From Symbiobacterium sp040797425 (GTDB lineage: Bacteria > Bacillota > Sulfobacillia > Symbiobacteriales > Symbiobacteriaceae): a DNA stretch of 64,000 bases. A program made the position numbers and the translations under genes. The number at the start of each line of letters is the position of its first letter. Within the stretch, counting starts at the first letter, position 1. Location of the stretch: NCBI RefSeq assembly GCF_040797425.1, contig NZ_JBFNEH010000013.1, forward strand, positions 7,504-71,503, given 5' to 3'. A model generated the notes under the pieces. That model was given only the letters and a program-made list of their open reading frames with translations, searched no databases and was not told the origin of the DNA. This document shows, piece by piece, positions 26,614 through 36,037 of the stretch.

Positions 26614-27057
26614 TTACCGGAGGGCGTTGACGACGTCGACAGGGTTCTCCGCGGCCAGCAGTTTCGTGCGGACCTCCTCGTGCATCAAAAGCCGCGCCAG
26701 CTGCGACAGGGCCTTCAGGTGCAGGTCGTGGGCGCCGTCGGGCGCCGCGATCAGGAAGACCATCCTCACGGGCTCGCCGTCCAGGCTCTCCCACTGGACG
26801 GTGCCGCGGCTGCGGCCGAAGGCGACCGCCGCCCGGCTGACGGCGCCGCTCTTCCCGTGGGGAATCGCCACGCCGAAGCCCACGGCGGTGGTGCCCAGCG
26901 CCTCCCGGGCCTTCACGGCCTGCAGGTACGTGGGCAGGTCCGTCACCGCGCCGCTCTTCACCAGCAAGCTGCCCAGTTCGGCCATCGCCTCCTCGGGCGT
27001 GCGCGCTTTCAGGTCCAGCGTGACCGTCTCCGGCGAGATCAGGTCCTGGATGCTCAA
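26614..27057 (-). CDS. PTS fructose-specific EIIA component
   Basis: A 147-residue mannitol/fructose EIIA domain with the phosphorylatable histidine in VAIPHGKSG (His65 region). It passes phosphate from HPr to the EIIB cysteine. The start is TTG at 27057, overlapping the fruK stop by 4 bases (TTGA), with GGGAGGTGA upstream; no ATG or GTG fits. Together with the next gene it makes a complete fructose PTS. Confidence 0.9.
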   Translation of the reverse strand: MSIQDLISPETVTLDLKARTPEEAMAELGSLLVKSGAVTDLPTYLQAVKAREALGTTAVGFGVAIPHGKSGAVSRAAVAFGRSRGTVQWESLDGEPVRMVFLIAAPDGAHDLHLKALSQLARLLMHEEVRTKLLAAENPVDVVNALR

Positions 27058-28028
27058 TTGGCTTCACCTCCCCCTTCCGCGCTGGATTCGGTCACGCGCA
27101 CCCGGGGAAGCAGGGCCTCCACCGCGGCAGCGTTGCACACCTGCGTTCCGTCGAGGCCGGCCGTGGCCGTGCCCGCGGCGGTGGCCAGGCGAAGGGCGTC
27201 GGGGAGCGGCAACCCCCGGCTAAGGGCCACGGCGAAACCGGCCACCATCGAGTCGCCGGCCCCCACCGTGCTGCCCGTCTGGATGTCGGGCGGCGTCGCC
27301 CACCACGAGCGGCCGGCGGTGACCAGAGCCGCTCCGTCCGCACCGCTGGAGACCACCACCACCTCGGGGCCCTGGGCCAGAAGCTCCCGGGCACCCCGCA
27401 GCACGGCGCCGGGACCCTCCAGGCGGCGGCCCAGCAAACGCTCGGTCTCGGCCAGGTTCGGCTTGATCAGGGTCGGGCGGGCGGCCAGGGCGGCGCGCAT
27501 GGGCTCGCCGTCGGCATCGAGGATCGTGGGCACGCCGGCCTTGCGGGCCAGGGCGACCAGGTCGCGGTAGACGGTGACGGGCACGCCCGCCGGCAGGCTG
27601 CCGGCCAGCACCAGCACTGCCGTCTCGGGGAGCCGCTGCGCCACCAGGTCGATCAGCTCACGCACCTGGCGCTCCGCCACCGTGAACCCGCTCTCGTTGA
27701 GCTCGGTGAGCCGGCCGCTGCCCGGCTCGACGATCTTGAAGTTGACCCGGGTCTCGCCCGGCACCATGAGGAAGCGATGGTCCACCCCCGCCTGCGTGAG
27801 GCTCTTCAGAATCAGCTCTCCGTTCTCCTCGCCCAGGAATCCCAGCACCTGCACGTGGGCGCCCAGGGCCGTGGCGACCCGGGCGACGTTGATCCCCTTG
27901 CCGCCGGGGTCCACCCGCGCGGCAGCCACCCGGTTGGTGGCCCCTGCGGTGAACCCGGGCACCACCAGGGTGCGGTCGATGGCGGGGTTCAGGGCGACGG
28001 CGGTGATGATCTTCAAGGTCTGATGCAT
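27054..28028 (-). CDS. fruK: 1-phosphofructokinase
   Basis: A 324-residue PfkB-family kinase. It has NPAIDRTL at the N-terminus, the GGKGINVARV motif near residue 40 and the catalytic base in GAGDSMVAGF near 255. It converts fructose-1-phosphate from the PTS to fructose-1,6-bisphosphate. The start (ATG 28028) lies 5 bases after the fruR stop, and the 3' end overlaps the EIIA start. Confidence 0.92.
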   Translation of the reverse strand: MHQTLKIITAVALNPAIDRTLVVPGFTAGATNRVAAARVDPGGKGINVARVATALGAHVQVLGFLGEENGELILKSLTQAGVDHRFLMVPGETRVNFKIVEPGSGRLTELNESGFTVAERQVRELIDLVAQRLPETAVLVLAGSLPAGVPVTVYRDLVALARKAGVPTILDADGEPMRAALAARPTLIKPNLAETERLLGRRLEGPGAVLRGARELLAQGPEVVVVSSGADGAALVTAGRSWWATPPDIQTGSTVGAGDSMVAGFAVALSRGLPLPDALRLATAAGTATAGLDGTQVCNAAAVEALLPRVRVTESSAEGGGEAN

Positions 28029-28033
28029 CCCCT

Positions 28034-28798
28034 TTACTCGGCGGTGAGAACCTGGACTCCCCAGGCCATGAGTTCCCCGGCGAGGCGGGGGTCCATCCCC
28101 CGGTCGGTGATCAGCATATCCATCTTGCTCACGGGTGCGACCGTGGCGAAAGCCACGCGCCCGGCCTTGGTGCTGTCGGCCACCACGACCACCTTGCGGG
28201 CGGCGGCGATCATCCGCCGCTTGACGGACGCCTCGGCCGGAGTGGGCGTGGTGAGCCCCCGCTCCAGGTCGATGCCGTTGGTGCCGAGGAACGTGATGTC
28301 GACGTTCACCTGCTCCAGCGCCCGCTCGGCCAGCGGGCCCACCAGGGCCAGCGTGGTGCCCCGCACCGACCCGCCGGTGACGATCACCTCGACGCCCGGG
28401 GCCTCGGCCAGCTCGGCGGCGATGGGATAGCTGTTGGTCACCACCGTCAGGTCACGGCGGTCTTTGAGCAACCGGGCGACCTCCAGCGTCGTCGTGCCGG
28501 CATCCAGGATGATCGACGCCCCGTCGTGCACCATGCCCGCCGCCACCCGGGCGATGGCCATCTTCTCCGCCCGGTTCTGGTCGCTCTTCTCGGCGTAGCT
28601 GGGCTCCGCACGGGTGGGATCGGCCGCCACGGCGCCGCCGTGGGTGCGCTCCAGGAGGCCCTCCTGCTCCAGTTCCCGCAGATCCCGGCGAATCGTGGAC
28701 TCGGACACGCCGAACGCCTGGCTCAGATCCTGCACGGTCACCGACCCGCCGCTGCGCACGCGCTCGAGGATGCGGCGTTTGCGCTCTTCCGGGAACAT
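28034..28798 (-). CDS. fruR: DeoR-family transcriptional regulator of the fructose operon
   Basis: A 254-residue DeoR-type repressor. The N-terminal winged helix (residues 1-55) begins MFPEERKRRILERV and has the recognition helix VSESTIRRDLRELEQEG. The C-terminal DeoR sensor domain includes ILDAGTTTLEVARLL and VVVADSTKAGRVAF, the sugar-phosphate-binding signature. The ATG at 28798 is chosen because the frame upstream runs through the promoter. It heads the operon and presumably represses it until fructose-1-phosphate accumulates. Confidence 0.9.
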   Translation of the reverse strand: MFPEERKRRILERVRSGGSVTVQDLSQAFGVSESTIRRDLRELEQEGLLERTHGGAVAADPTRAEPSYAEKSDQNRAEKMAIARVAAGMVHDGASIILDAGTTTLEVARLLKDRRDLTVVTNSYPIAAELAEAPGVEVIVTGGSVRGTTLALVGPLAERALEQVNVDITFLGTNGIDLERGLTTPTPAEASVKRRMIAAARKVVVVADSTKAGRVAFATVAPVSKMDMLITDRGMDPRLAGELMAWGVQVLTAE

Positions 28799-28832
28799 GC
28801 GATCACATCCAGTCATGGAATGCTGGTTGTTC

Positions 28833-28882
28833 GTGCTCGATTGTGCTCGATTATGAGTATAGGGGGTGAAAGGTGCTCGGTC
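28833..28882 (-). promoter_or_regulatory. fru promoter with three phased operator copies
   Basis: On the minus strand TTGACC (28884-28879) and TATACT (28861-28856) are 17 bases apart. GTGCTCGATT, as read on the plus strand, occurs at 28833-28842 and 28843-28852, and GTGCTCGGTC at 28873-28882: offsets 0, 10 and 40, all on one helix face. One copy overlaps the -35 and two lie past the -10. Probable FruR operators. Confidence 0.7.
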
Positions 28883-28884
28883 AA

Positions 28885-29186
28885 TACATGATGCGGAAGA
28901 AAAGGTCGTGAAAAATCTTACCCCGAAAGAACCACCCCCCTCCCCCGAAGGTGCGAAACGGGGTTCCTGGAGGATGGGCCGGGGCATCCCGGTCGTGGTG
29001 CCGAGGTGCTTGGGGCCGGGGAATGGGCGGGCGCGCCGGCCCGCGGGTACGGCGACGGGGCGACCCGCAGGCGGACAGCAGGAAGTCCCGGGTCTGCTGG
29101 ACCCACTCGCGGAGGGAAGGCGGCAGGCCGCCGCCAGGACACATGCCGGCGGTCTGCAAAGCTAGCGGTCAGGGCAGAAGAAAGCA
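28885..29186. other. Gene-poor stretch upstream of fruR
   Basis: Between the fru promoter and the terminator at 29187 I find no credible gene. Several open frames exist on both strands but they are Gly/Arg/Pro-rich, lack ribosome sites and show no family features. There is no repeat longer than short G/C runs. Confidence 0.5.
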
Positions 29187-29224
29187 GGGCCGTCCCGCGG
29201 CGCGACCTGCGCTCGGGACGGCCC
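29187..29224 (-). terminator. Terminator downstream of the GRxGG-repeat gene
   Basis: An 11-base-pair perfect stem, GGGCCGTCCCG (29187-29197) with CGGGACGGCCC (29214-29224), has a 16-base loop. Read on the minus strand it is followed by TGCTTTCTTCT, so it probably ends the transcript of the gene starting at 29827. Confidence 0.6.
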
Positions 29225-29329
29225 CGTCCGGGACCGCGTATGATTCTGCCGCACGGGAACCACGCCTGAAACCGGGCGCTGCCCTGGCGCCCCGCGCCCC
29301 ACGCCGCGGCGGGACGGCCGCGCCGCCGC

Positions 29330-29827
29330 TCACGACCCCGCCGAACGGGACGAGGCGTTGGAACTGTCCAGGTACATCTGGTAGTACACCATGGCTGCCA
29401 GCGCGGCGGCCACCAGGTCGGGCACACCGATGACCTCCAGGTTGCAGTCCTTCCCGATCATCGTGCCCCCGATCCGGCCCGTTAGCCGGCCGGTGCCGGC
29501 ATTCAGGTTGACGTCGGCGCCGTCGACGTTGCCGCCGATCCGGCCTGTGATCTGGTTGCCGTTCTGCACCAGGGCGATGTCCCAGCCGATCACCTCGCCG
29601 CCCATCCGGCCGTGGCCCTCGTTGCCACTGATGAAGAAGCGGATGTCCTTTCCGTCCACAGAGCCGCCCCAGCGCCCGCTGAGCACCCTGCCGTCGAAGG
29701 TGAAATTCACGTCTTTCCCCGCAAAGGCGCCGCCGAAGCGACCGGTGAGGTGTCCGTCTGCGTAGGAAACACGGATGTCGTTGCCCACCATCCAGCCGCC
29801 GATGCGCCCCTCAACCCTGCCGCTCAC
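29330..29827 (-). CDS. GRxGG tandem-repeat protein (hypothetical)
   Basis: A 165-residue protein made almost wholly of six imperfect repeats of about 21 residues with the core GR(hydrophobic)GGxxxGxD, spanning residues 3-130. Examples are GRIGGWMVGND, GRFGGAFAGKD, GRWGGSVDGKD, GRMGGEVIGWD, GRIGGNVDGAD and GRIGGTMIGKD. Alternating short strands and Gly turns suggest a beta-solenoid. A hydrophobic helix (about 135-153, LVAAALAAMVYYQMYL) and a Ser-rich tail follow. GTG 29827 with GGGAGGA upstream is chosen; the frame further up crosses the prkA terminator. It lies just downstream of prkA on the same strand, past that terminator. Function unknown. Confidence 0.7.
   Translation of the reverse strand: MSGRVEGRIGGWMVGNDIRVSYADGHLTGRFGGAFAGKDVNFTFDGRVLSGRWGGSVDGKDIRFFISGNEGHGRMGGEVIGWDIALVQNGNQITGRIGGNVDGADVNLNAGTGRLTGRIGGTMIGKDCNLEVIGVPDLVAAALAAMVYYQMYLDSSNASSRSAGS
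29437..29821 (-). repeat. Six tandem ~63-base coding repeats (GRxGG units)
   Basis: The DNA encoding the GRxGG units repeats with a period of about 60-70 bases. Conservation is clearer at protein than DNA level, so the array is old rather than freshly expanded. Confidence 0.65.
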
Positions 29828-29937
29828 GTGTTCTTCCTCCCAACTGGTTGTCGCCCGGACCGAGCCTGCGTACACAGCTTTCTGTCTCAAGAGAGCAACT
29901 CTCTGTGGAGAAACGTTCGGGACGGCGGAAAACAGAG

Positions 29938-29972
29938 AACACCCCCGTCGCGTTTCCACGCACGGGGGTGTT
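29938..29972 (-). terminator. prkA terminator
   Basis: AACACCCCCGT (29938-29948) pairs with ACGGGGGTGTT (29962-29972). On the minus strand the stem is followed by CTCTGTTTTCC, a modest T-rich tail. It lies 13 bases after the prkA stop. Confidence 0.75.
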
Positions 29973-29984
29973 AGGCTTTCCTCC

Positions 29985-31880
<1,896 letters not shown>

Positions 31881-31932
31881 GGGTACCCTCCTCTCCCTCG
31901 CAAGCCCGCACCTGTCAGCGGTTGGGATAAAA

Positions 31933-31959
31933 GAGTATATGAGCGAGGGGTAGTCCCGT
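31933..31959 (-). promoter_or_regulatory. Sigma-E/K-like promoter of prkA
   Basis: On the minus strand AC (31959-31958), 16 bases, then CATATACTC (31941-31933) fits the sigma-K pattern AC-N16/17-CATANNNT and the similar sigma-E -10. It starts 53 bases before the prkA GTG. Confidence 0.5.
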
Positions 31960-31965
31960 GTCACG

Positions 31966-31993
31966 AAAAAGGGAAGGGGTCAAGCCCCTTCCC
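31966..31993 (-). terminator. Rho-independent terminator of the HAD phosphatase gene
   Basis: On the minus strand GGGAAGGGG (31993-31985), a 5-base loop and CCCCTTCCC (31979-31971) are followed by TTTTT (31970-31966), a textbook terminator immediately after the HAD gene. Confidence 0.9.
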
Positions 31994-32002
31994 GCTCTTC
32001 CG

Positions 32003-32779
32003 TCATTCGGCCACCAGGTCGGCCACGCTGTTCAGCACGTAATCCGGCTTCCACGGTGACTGCTCCACCTGCTCCCGCCGGGTGATGCCGGTGAGCACCA
32101 GGGCTGTGGCCATGCCCGCCTCCCGCCCCATGCGCATGTCCGTCTCCAGCCGATCCCCCACCATGATGCACTCGTGGGGCTGCAGGCCCAGAAGGTCCAT
32201 CGCCTCCTGCACCGTGATGGGCGACGGCTTGCCGGTGACCAGCTCCACCTTCTGGCCGGTCACGCCCTCCACCGCGCCGATCATGCCGCCGGCGTCGGCC
32301 ACCTCGCCCCCTGCCACCGGGCAGGTGCGGTCGGGGTGGGTGGCGATGAAGTGGGCGCCGTTGCGGATGGCCTGGAGGGCGTCGTTCAGCTTCTTGTACG
32401 TGAACTGCCGGTCCCAGGAGACCACCACGTACTGGCAGTCCAGCGGGTCCGTGACGATCTGGATGCCCCGCTTCCGCAGCTCCTCGGCCAGGGGCTCCTC
32501 GCCGATCAGGTAGACCTTGGCCCCGGGCGCGTGGCGGCTCAGGTACCGGGCCATGATGATGGAGGAGTTGAGCACCTCCTCCACCGCCGCCTGGATGCCC
32601 AGGCGGTTCAACTTGGCCGCGTAGTTCGAGGCCGGCTCGATGGGCTTGTTGGAGAGGAAGGCAATCCTGGCCCCGCGGCGGCGCAGGGTCGCCAGGGTCT
32701 CCGGCGCGCCGGGGATCGCGTGATCGCCGAGGTAGAGCGTGCCGTCCAGGTCGAAGATGTAGCCCTTGAACTGTTTCAC
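32003..32779 (-). CDS. NagD-type HAD-family hydrolase
   Basis: A 258-residue HAD phosphatase of subclass IIA. The nucleophile motif FDLDGTLY contains Asp10 and Asp12. FLSNKP (motif II) follows, then the large cap domain, and the C-terminal metal motif MVGDRLETDMRMG. NagD-like enzymes dephosphorylate small sugar phosphates or nucleotides; the substrate is open. GTG 32779 is chosen, with GGAGGG at 7-base spacing, over GTG 32794. A candidate structured RNA (32798-32901) ends a few bases before this ribosome site. Confidence 0.88.
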   Translation of the reverse strand: MKQFKGYIFDLDGTLYLGDHAIPGAPETLATLRRRGARIAFLSNKPIEPASNYAAKLNRLGIQAAVEEVLNSSIIMARYLSRHAPGAKVYLIGEEPLAEELRKRGIQIVTDPLDCQYVVVSWDRQFTYKKLNDALQAIRNGAHFIATHPDRTCPVAGGEVADAGGMIGAVEGVTGQKVELVTGKPSPITVQEAMDLLGLQPHECIMVGDRLETDMRMGREAGMATALVLTGITRREQVEQSPWKPDYVLNSVADLVAE

Positions 32780-32797
32780 AGACTTACCCTCCACTAA

Positions 32798-32901
32798 GGA
32801 CAGCGGTAACGACGTGAAAGGGAGCCGGGCACATGACGCGAAGCCGGTGACCCGTCACCAGGCCGGAATCTCTTCCTGGCTTCGCCGCTGTCCCGCTCCC
32901 T
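32798..32901 (-). ncRNA. Candidate structured RNA with pseudoknot upstream of the HAD gene
   Basis: Nested complementary blocks: P1 GGACAGCG (32798-32805) with CGCTGTCC (32886-32893); P2 GCGAAGCC (32838-32845) with GGCTTCGC (32878-32885), directly continuous with P1 on one side; inside P2 a hairpin GGTGA-CCCG-TCACC (32846-32859) and a second GGAA-TCTC-TTCC (32865-32876). AGGGAGC (32819-32825) pairs with GCTCCCT (32895-32901) as a pseudoknot. Complementarity is equal on both strands; minus is favoured because P1 ends 5 bases before the HAD Shine-Dalgarno region. I match it to no known riboswitch. Confidence 0.45.
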
Positions 32902-32905
32902 GTGC

Positions 32906-33085
32906 AGAATGATGCTGTGTTGCGCCATCCGATCCGGGCTTTGTGGGAACGGCCGGCAGGAGACTCCTACCTTTGTACTTGTGTACTTAGCCAGATAGTG
33001 CCGGGAGTAGATACAACAGGGAATCGCGCGCGGGTGTGTCGAATGCTTTATGACAGATCACGTATCAAACAGAAAGGAGCCTGCG
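32906..33085 (+). other. Leader region of glpP without a recognised signal
   Basis: This 180-base stretch before glpP has a small dyad GTAC-TTGT-GTAC near 32974-32985 and otherwise no convincing promoter, terminator or gene. Confidence 0.35.
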
Positions 33086-33697
33086 ATGAAAGCTTCCTGG
33101 CGCCAGCTCGAGTCCTACCCCGTCATCCCCGTGGTGTGGGATGACCATGGCATCGAAGAGATCTTACATATCCCCGTGGCCTTTGTCTACCTCCAAGATG
33201 GCTCCATCTTCAGCCTGGAGGAAACTTGCCGCCGCATCAAGTCGCACCAGCCCCACGCACGCATATTCTTCCACATTGACCTGGCAGCAGGCATCGCCGC
33301 CGACGAGGCCGGCGTGCGTTTTGCCAAAACCTGCGGCATCGACGGCCTGGTCACCACCCGTCCCAGCCTGATCGAGGCGGGGAAGAAGTACGGGCTGGAA
33401 ACGGTCCTCCGGGCCTTTCTGCAGGACTCCCGGTCGCTCCGCCGCACGCTGCAGCTCTGCCAGCGCTGCATGCCCGACGGGCTCGACCTCCTTCCCGGAC
33501 CCGTGCTGCCCGAAGTGATGGACGAGATCACCTCGGTGTTATCGCAGCCCGTCATCGGCGGCGGGCTGGTGCGCCGCCCCGAGCAGGTCTGGAGCCTGCT
33601 GCGGGCAGGGTGCCGGGCGGTCAGCACCAGCACTCCCGCCTTGTGGGCGTTGAACCGGTCATCTCCTCCGGTCCGTCCATCGCCTTGCGGCCTGTAA
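33086..33697 (+). CDS. glpP: Glycerol-3-phosphate responsive antiterminator GlpP
   Basis: A 203-residue GlpP-family TIM-barrel-like protein, with VAFVYLQDGSIFSLEET, RIFFHIDLAAGIAADEAGVRF cut by function, CGIDGLVTTRPSLIEAGKKYGL and CRAVSTSTPALW at the C-terminus. In Bacillus, GlpP with glycerol-3-phosphate binds the glpD leader mRNA and prevents termination. ATG 33086 with AAAGGAG is chosen over GTG/ATG codons upstream. No glpF, glpK or glpD is nearby; instead a UgpB/A/E-like transporter lies next door on the opposite strand. Confidence 0.9.
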   Translation: MKASWRQLESYPVIPVVWDDHGIEEILHIPVAFVYLQDGSIFSLEETCRRIKSHQPHARIFFHIDLAAGIAADEAGVRFAKTCGIDGLVTTRPSLIEAGKKYGLETVLRAFLQDSRSLRRTLQLCQRCMPDGLDLLPGPVLPEVMDEITSVLSQPVIGGGLVRRPEQVWSLLRAGCRAVSTSTPALWALNRSSPPVRPSPCGL

Positions 33698-33733
33698 GAG
33701 GCCGGCAACAGTCGATCGCCGTCTGCTTCGGGT

Positions 33734-33763
33734 ACCGGCCGGGGAGCTTGCTCCCCGGCCGGT
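33734..33763. terminator. Bidirectional terminator between glpP and the ugp-like genes
   Basis: A perfect 14-base-pair stem, ACCGGCCGGGGAGC (33734-33747) with GCTCCCCGGCCGGT (33750-33763), joined by TT (effectively a 4-base loop). It sits between convergent genes. Confidence 0.8.
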
Positions 33764-33778
33764 CCTCTGCACGTGCCC

Positions 33779-35134
33779 TCACATCGCACTCTGCATCAGG
33801 GCGGCGGCGTCGTCAAGCGCCTGCTTGACGGTGGCCTCCTTCAACACGGCTTTCTGCAGATACTTCACCAGGATTTCCTGCGCCTCGTTGTAGGACGGCG
33901 CCTGCGGCCGGGACTGGGCATACTGCAGGAAGTCCACGGCGGTCCTGGCCTGAGGGAACTCCTTGAAGTAGTCGGCCATCATGTCGACTGCGCCCTGCGT
34001 GATGGGAATGTAGCCGGTAGCCTGGGCAAACGAGGCCGCATTCTCATCGCTGGTCAGCCACTTCAGGAACTTCCAGGCAGCCTCCTGCTGCTCCCGCGGC
34101 ACGACGTTCAGGATGGCGATGTTGGCACCGCCCGTCGGCGTGGCATAGCCCTTCGGGCCCGCAGGCAGGAAGGCAGTGGTAATCTCGTAGCCGTTCTCAG
34201 CGCCACCGTTCACGTGGCTCTTCAGGCGGCCGGTGGTGCTGTAGATCATGGCGGCCTTGCCGGTGGTCAGGGCGTTGGTGGTCACGTCCCAGGCGTTATA
34301 CTTCTCGCCCTGCGGCATTTCCATCAGGCCGTCGTCGATCAGGTCAACCCAGAACTGCAGCGCCTGCTGCCCGGGTTCCTCGTTCACCACCACCTTCTTG
34401 CCGTCGTCGCTGTACACCCGGCCGCCGGCCTGGTACAGCATGGCCTCGAAGAACCACTGATCCACCGGGGTCAGGAAGCCCCACCGCTCCACGGTACCGT
34501 CGGGAGCCCGCTTGACCAGCTTCTCAGCGTACTGGCGCAGCTCTTCCCAGGTCTTCGGGCCCTCGGGATCCAAACCCTCCTGTTCCAGGATGGTCTTGTT
34601 CAGGTAGAGAATCGGCACCGAACGGTTGAAGGGGATCGAAATCGTCTGGCCGTCCCACTGCGTCTCCTTCATCAGGCCGGGCAGGTACCGCGCCAGGTCC
34701 TCGGGAGAGGCCAGGGTGTTGATGTCCGCCAACACGCCGTTGTCGGCGAAGAAGGGGATGGAGGCCACTTCGATCATGGTCATGGCCGGTGCGGCCCCAG
34801 CGGAGATGGCGGTGGCAACCTTCTGGTGGTTGGTGTAGTAGTCGCCCTGGTAAATCGCATCCACCTGGACTTCATTCTGCTCGCTGTTGAACCGCTGGCT
34901 CGCCTCCTCGATCCATTTCCGGGTGTTGCCGCCCACGGAGAACCAGAACTCGATCTTGACGGGCTGCGTGGAACCGCTCTGCTGCTGGGTTGTCTGGGTC
35001 CCGCCGGGGGCATTACCCGTGTTGCCGTTGCTGCTGTTGTCGGACGGGGCCGAGGAGCTGCCACCGCATGCAGCCAGGATCAGCGTGGCGGCCAGCAGAG
35101 TCGAGACCAGCTTGGTCTTGGAGCGCTTCGCCAT
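33779..35134 (-). CDS. Ugp-like ABC transporter substrate-binding lipoprotein
   Basis: A 451-residue family 1 solute-binding lipoprotein. Lipobox Cys23 (LAAC), then a Ser/Asn/Gly/Thr linker to about residue 60, and a receptor domain with IPFNRSVPILYLNKTILEQEGL and TPTGGANIAILN, features closest to UgpB-type receptors for glycerol-3-phosphate or its diesters. ATG start with GAGGAGGAGG. The neighbouring GlpP gene supports a glycerol-phosphate ligand, but a sugar ligand is possible. Operon with two permeases upstream on the same strand; no ATPase gene, so MsmX/UgpC-type ATPase must be supplied elsewhere. Confidence 0.85.
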   Translation of the reverse strand: MAKRSKTKLVSTLLAATLILAACGGSSSAPSDNSSNGNTGNAPGGTQTTQQQSGSTQPVKIEFWFSVGGNTRKWIEEASQRFNSEQNEVQVDAIYQGDYYTNHQKVATAISAGAAPAMTMIEVASIPFFADNGVLADINTLASPEDLARYLPGLMKETQWDGQTISIPFNRSVPILYLNKTILEQEGLDPEGPKTWEELRQYAEKLVKRAPDGTVERWGFLTPVDQWFFEAMLYQAGGRVYSDDGKKVVVNEEPGQQALQFWVDLIDDGLMEMPQGEKYNAWDVTTNALTTGKAAMIYSTTGRLKSHVNGGAENGYEITTAFLPAGPKGYATPTGGANIAILNVVPREQQEAAWKFLKWLTSDENAASFAQATGYIPITQGAVDMMADYFKEFPQARTAVDFLQYAQSRPQAPSYNEAQEILVKYLQKAVLKEATVKQALDDAAALMQSAM

Positions 35135-35190
35135 GGGGAAACCTCCTCCTCATCGAAGTGGAGTGAGTGTAAGGGGAATACCCCCTGGAC

Positions 35191-36024
35191 TTACGACTTG
35201 AGCCCTCCTTGCACGAACGAGCGGACTAGGTTCTTCTGGAAGATGAGGAACAACGCCAGGACGGGAGTGACCGCCACCATGTTCCCGGCCATGAGCACCG
35301 ACCAGCTCATGCGGTTCTCGCCGTCCCGCAGCATCGCCACGCCGACGGGAAGGGTACGCACGGCGTCGCTGTTGGTCACCACCAGAGGCCAGAAGTACGA
35401 GTTCCAGTGCGTGACGAAGGCGAAGAGTGCCACCGTGGTGATGGTCGGCTTGACAATCGGAACGAGTACATGCCAGAGCACCTGGAAGTGGTTGGCGCCG
35501 TCGATCTCAGCAGCGTGAATGAGGTCCTTCGGTACTTGCAGGAAGGCCTGCCGCAGGAGGAAAATGCCGTACGCGCTGGAGGCGAAGGGGATAATGAGCG
35601 CCAGGTAGGTGTCGTACCACCTCAGCTTGTTCATGAGCAGGAAATTGGGCAGGAAGGTGACCTGTGCGGGAATCATCATGGACATGAGGCACAGGGTGAA
35701 GAGCTGGTTCTTGAACTTGAAGTCAAAGTTGGCAAAGGCGTATGCCGCAGCCGTCACCAACGGCAACTGCAGGGCCAGCACACTGCCCGTCACGATGACG
35801 CTGTTCAGGAAGTAGCGCACGAGCGGAATCGACGCGAACGCTTCCCGGTACGACTCCAGGGTCGCCGGCCGCGGGATGAACTGCGGCGGGAACGTGGTGG
35901 TAGTGCCCGGCGCCTTCAGCGAGGTAACCAGCATCCAGTAGAACGGCACCACGAAGATCAGGGCGGCGAACACACCCACCAGGGCGCGGCTCCAGTCTCC
36001 CAAACGTCTTGCCAGCGGGCTCAA
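35191..36024 (-). CDS. Ugp/MalG-like ABC transporter permease
   Basis: A 277-residue permease with six membrane segments and the EAA loop LIHAAEIDGANHFQVLWHV (about residues 184-202). The start is TTG at 36024, supported by GGGGGGAG five bases upstream; it lies 13 bases after the other permease gene. It forms the channel with the UgpA/MalF-like subunit. Confidence 0.88.
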   Translation of the reverse strand: MSPLARRLGDWSRALVGVFAALIFVVPFYWMLVTSLKAPGTTTTFPPQFIPRPATLESYREAFASIPLVRYFLNSVIVTGSVLALQLPLVTAAAYAFANFDFKFKNQLFTLCLMSMMIPAQVTFLPNFLLMNKLRWYDTYLALIIPFASSAYGIFLLRQAFLQVPKDLIHAAEIDGANHFQVLWHVLVPIVKPTITTVALFAFVTHWNSYFWPLVVTNSDAVRTLPVGVAMLRDGENRMSWSVLMAGNMVAVTPVLALFLIFQKNLVRSFVQGGLKS

Positions 36025-36037
36025 CGAGACTCCCCCC

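Noticed and set aside
28866..29433. Several overlapping open frames in the fruR-GRxGG intergenic region
   Set aside because: No ribosome sites, biased Gly/Arg/Pro content on both strands, no domain features.
32798..32901. c-di-GMP-I or cobalamin riboswitch
   Set aside because: A short GACGCGAAGCC match and an AAAGGGA stretch are suggestive, but the remaining conserved core segments of both families are missing; reported instead as an unassigned structured RNA.
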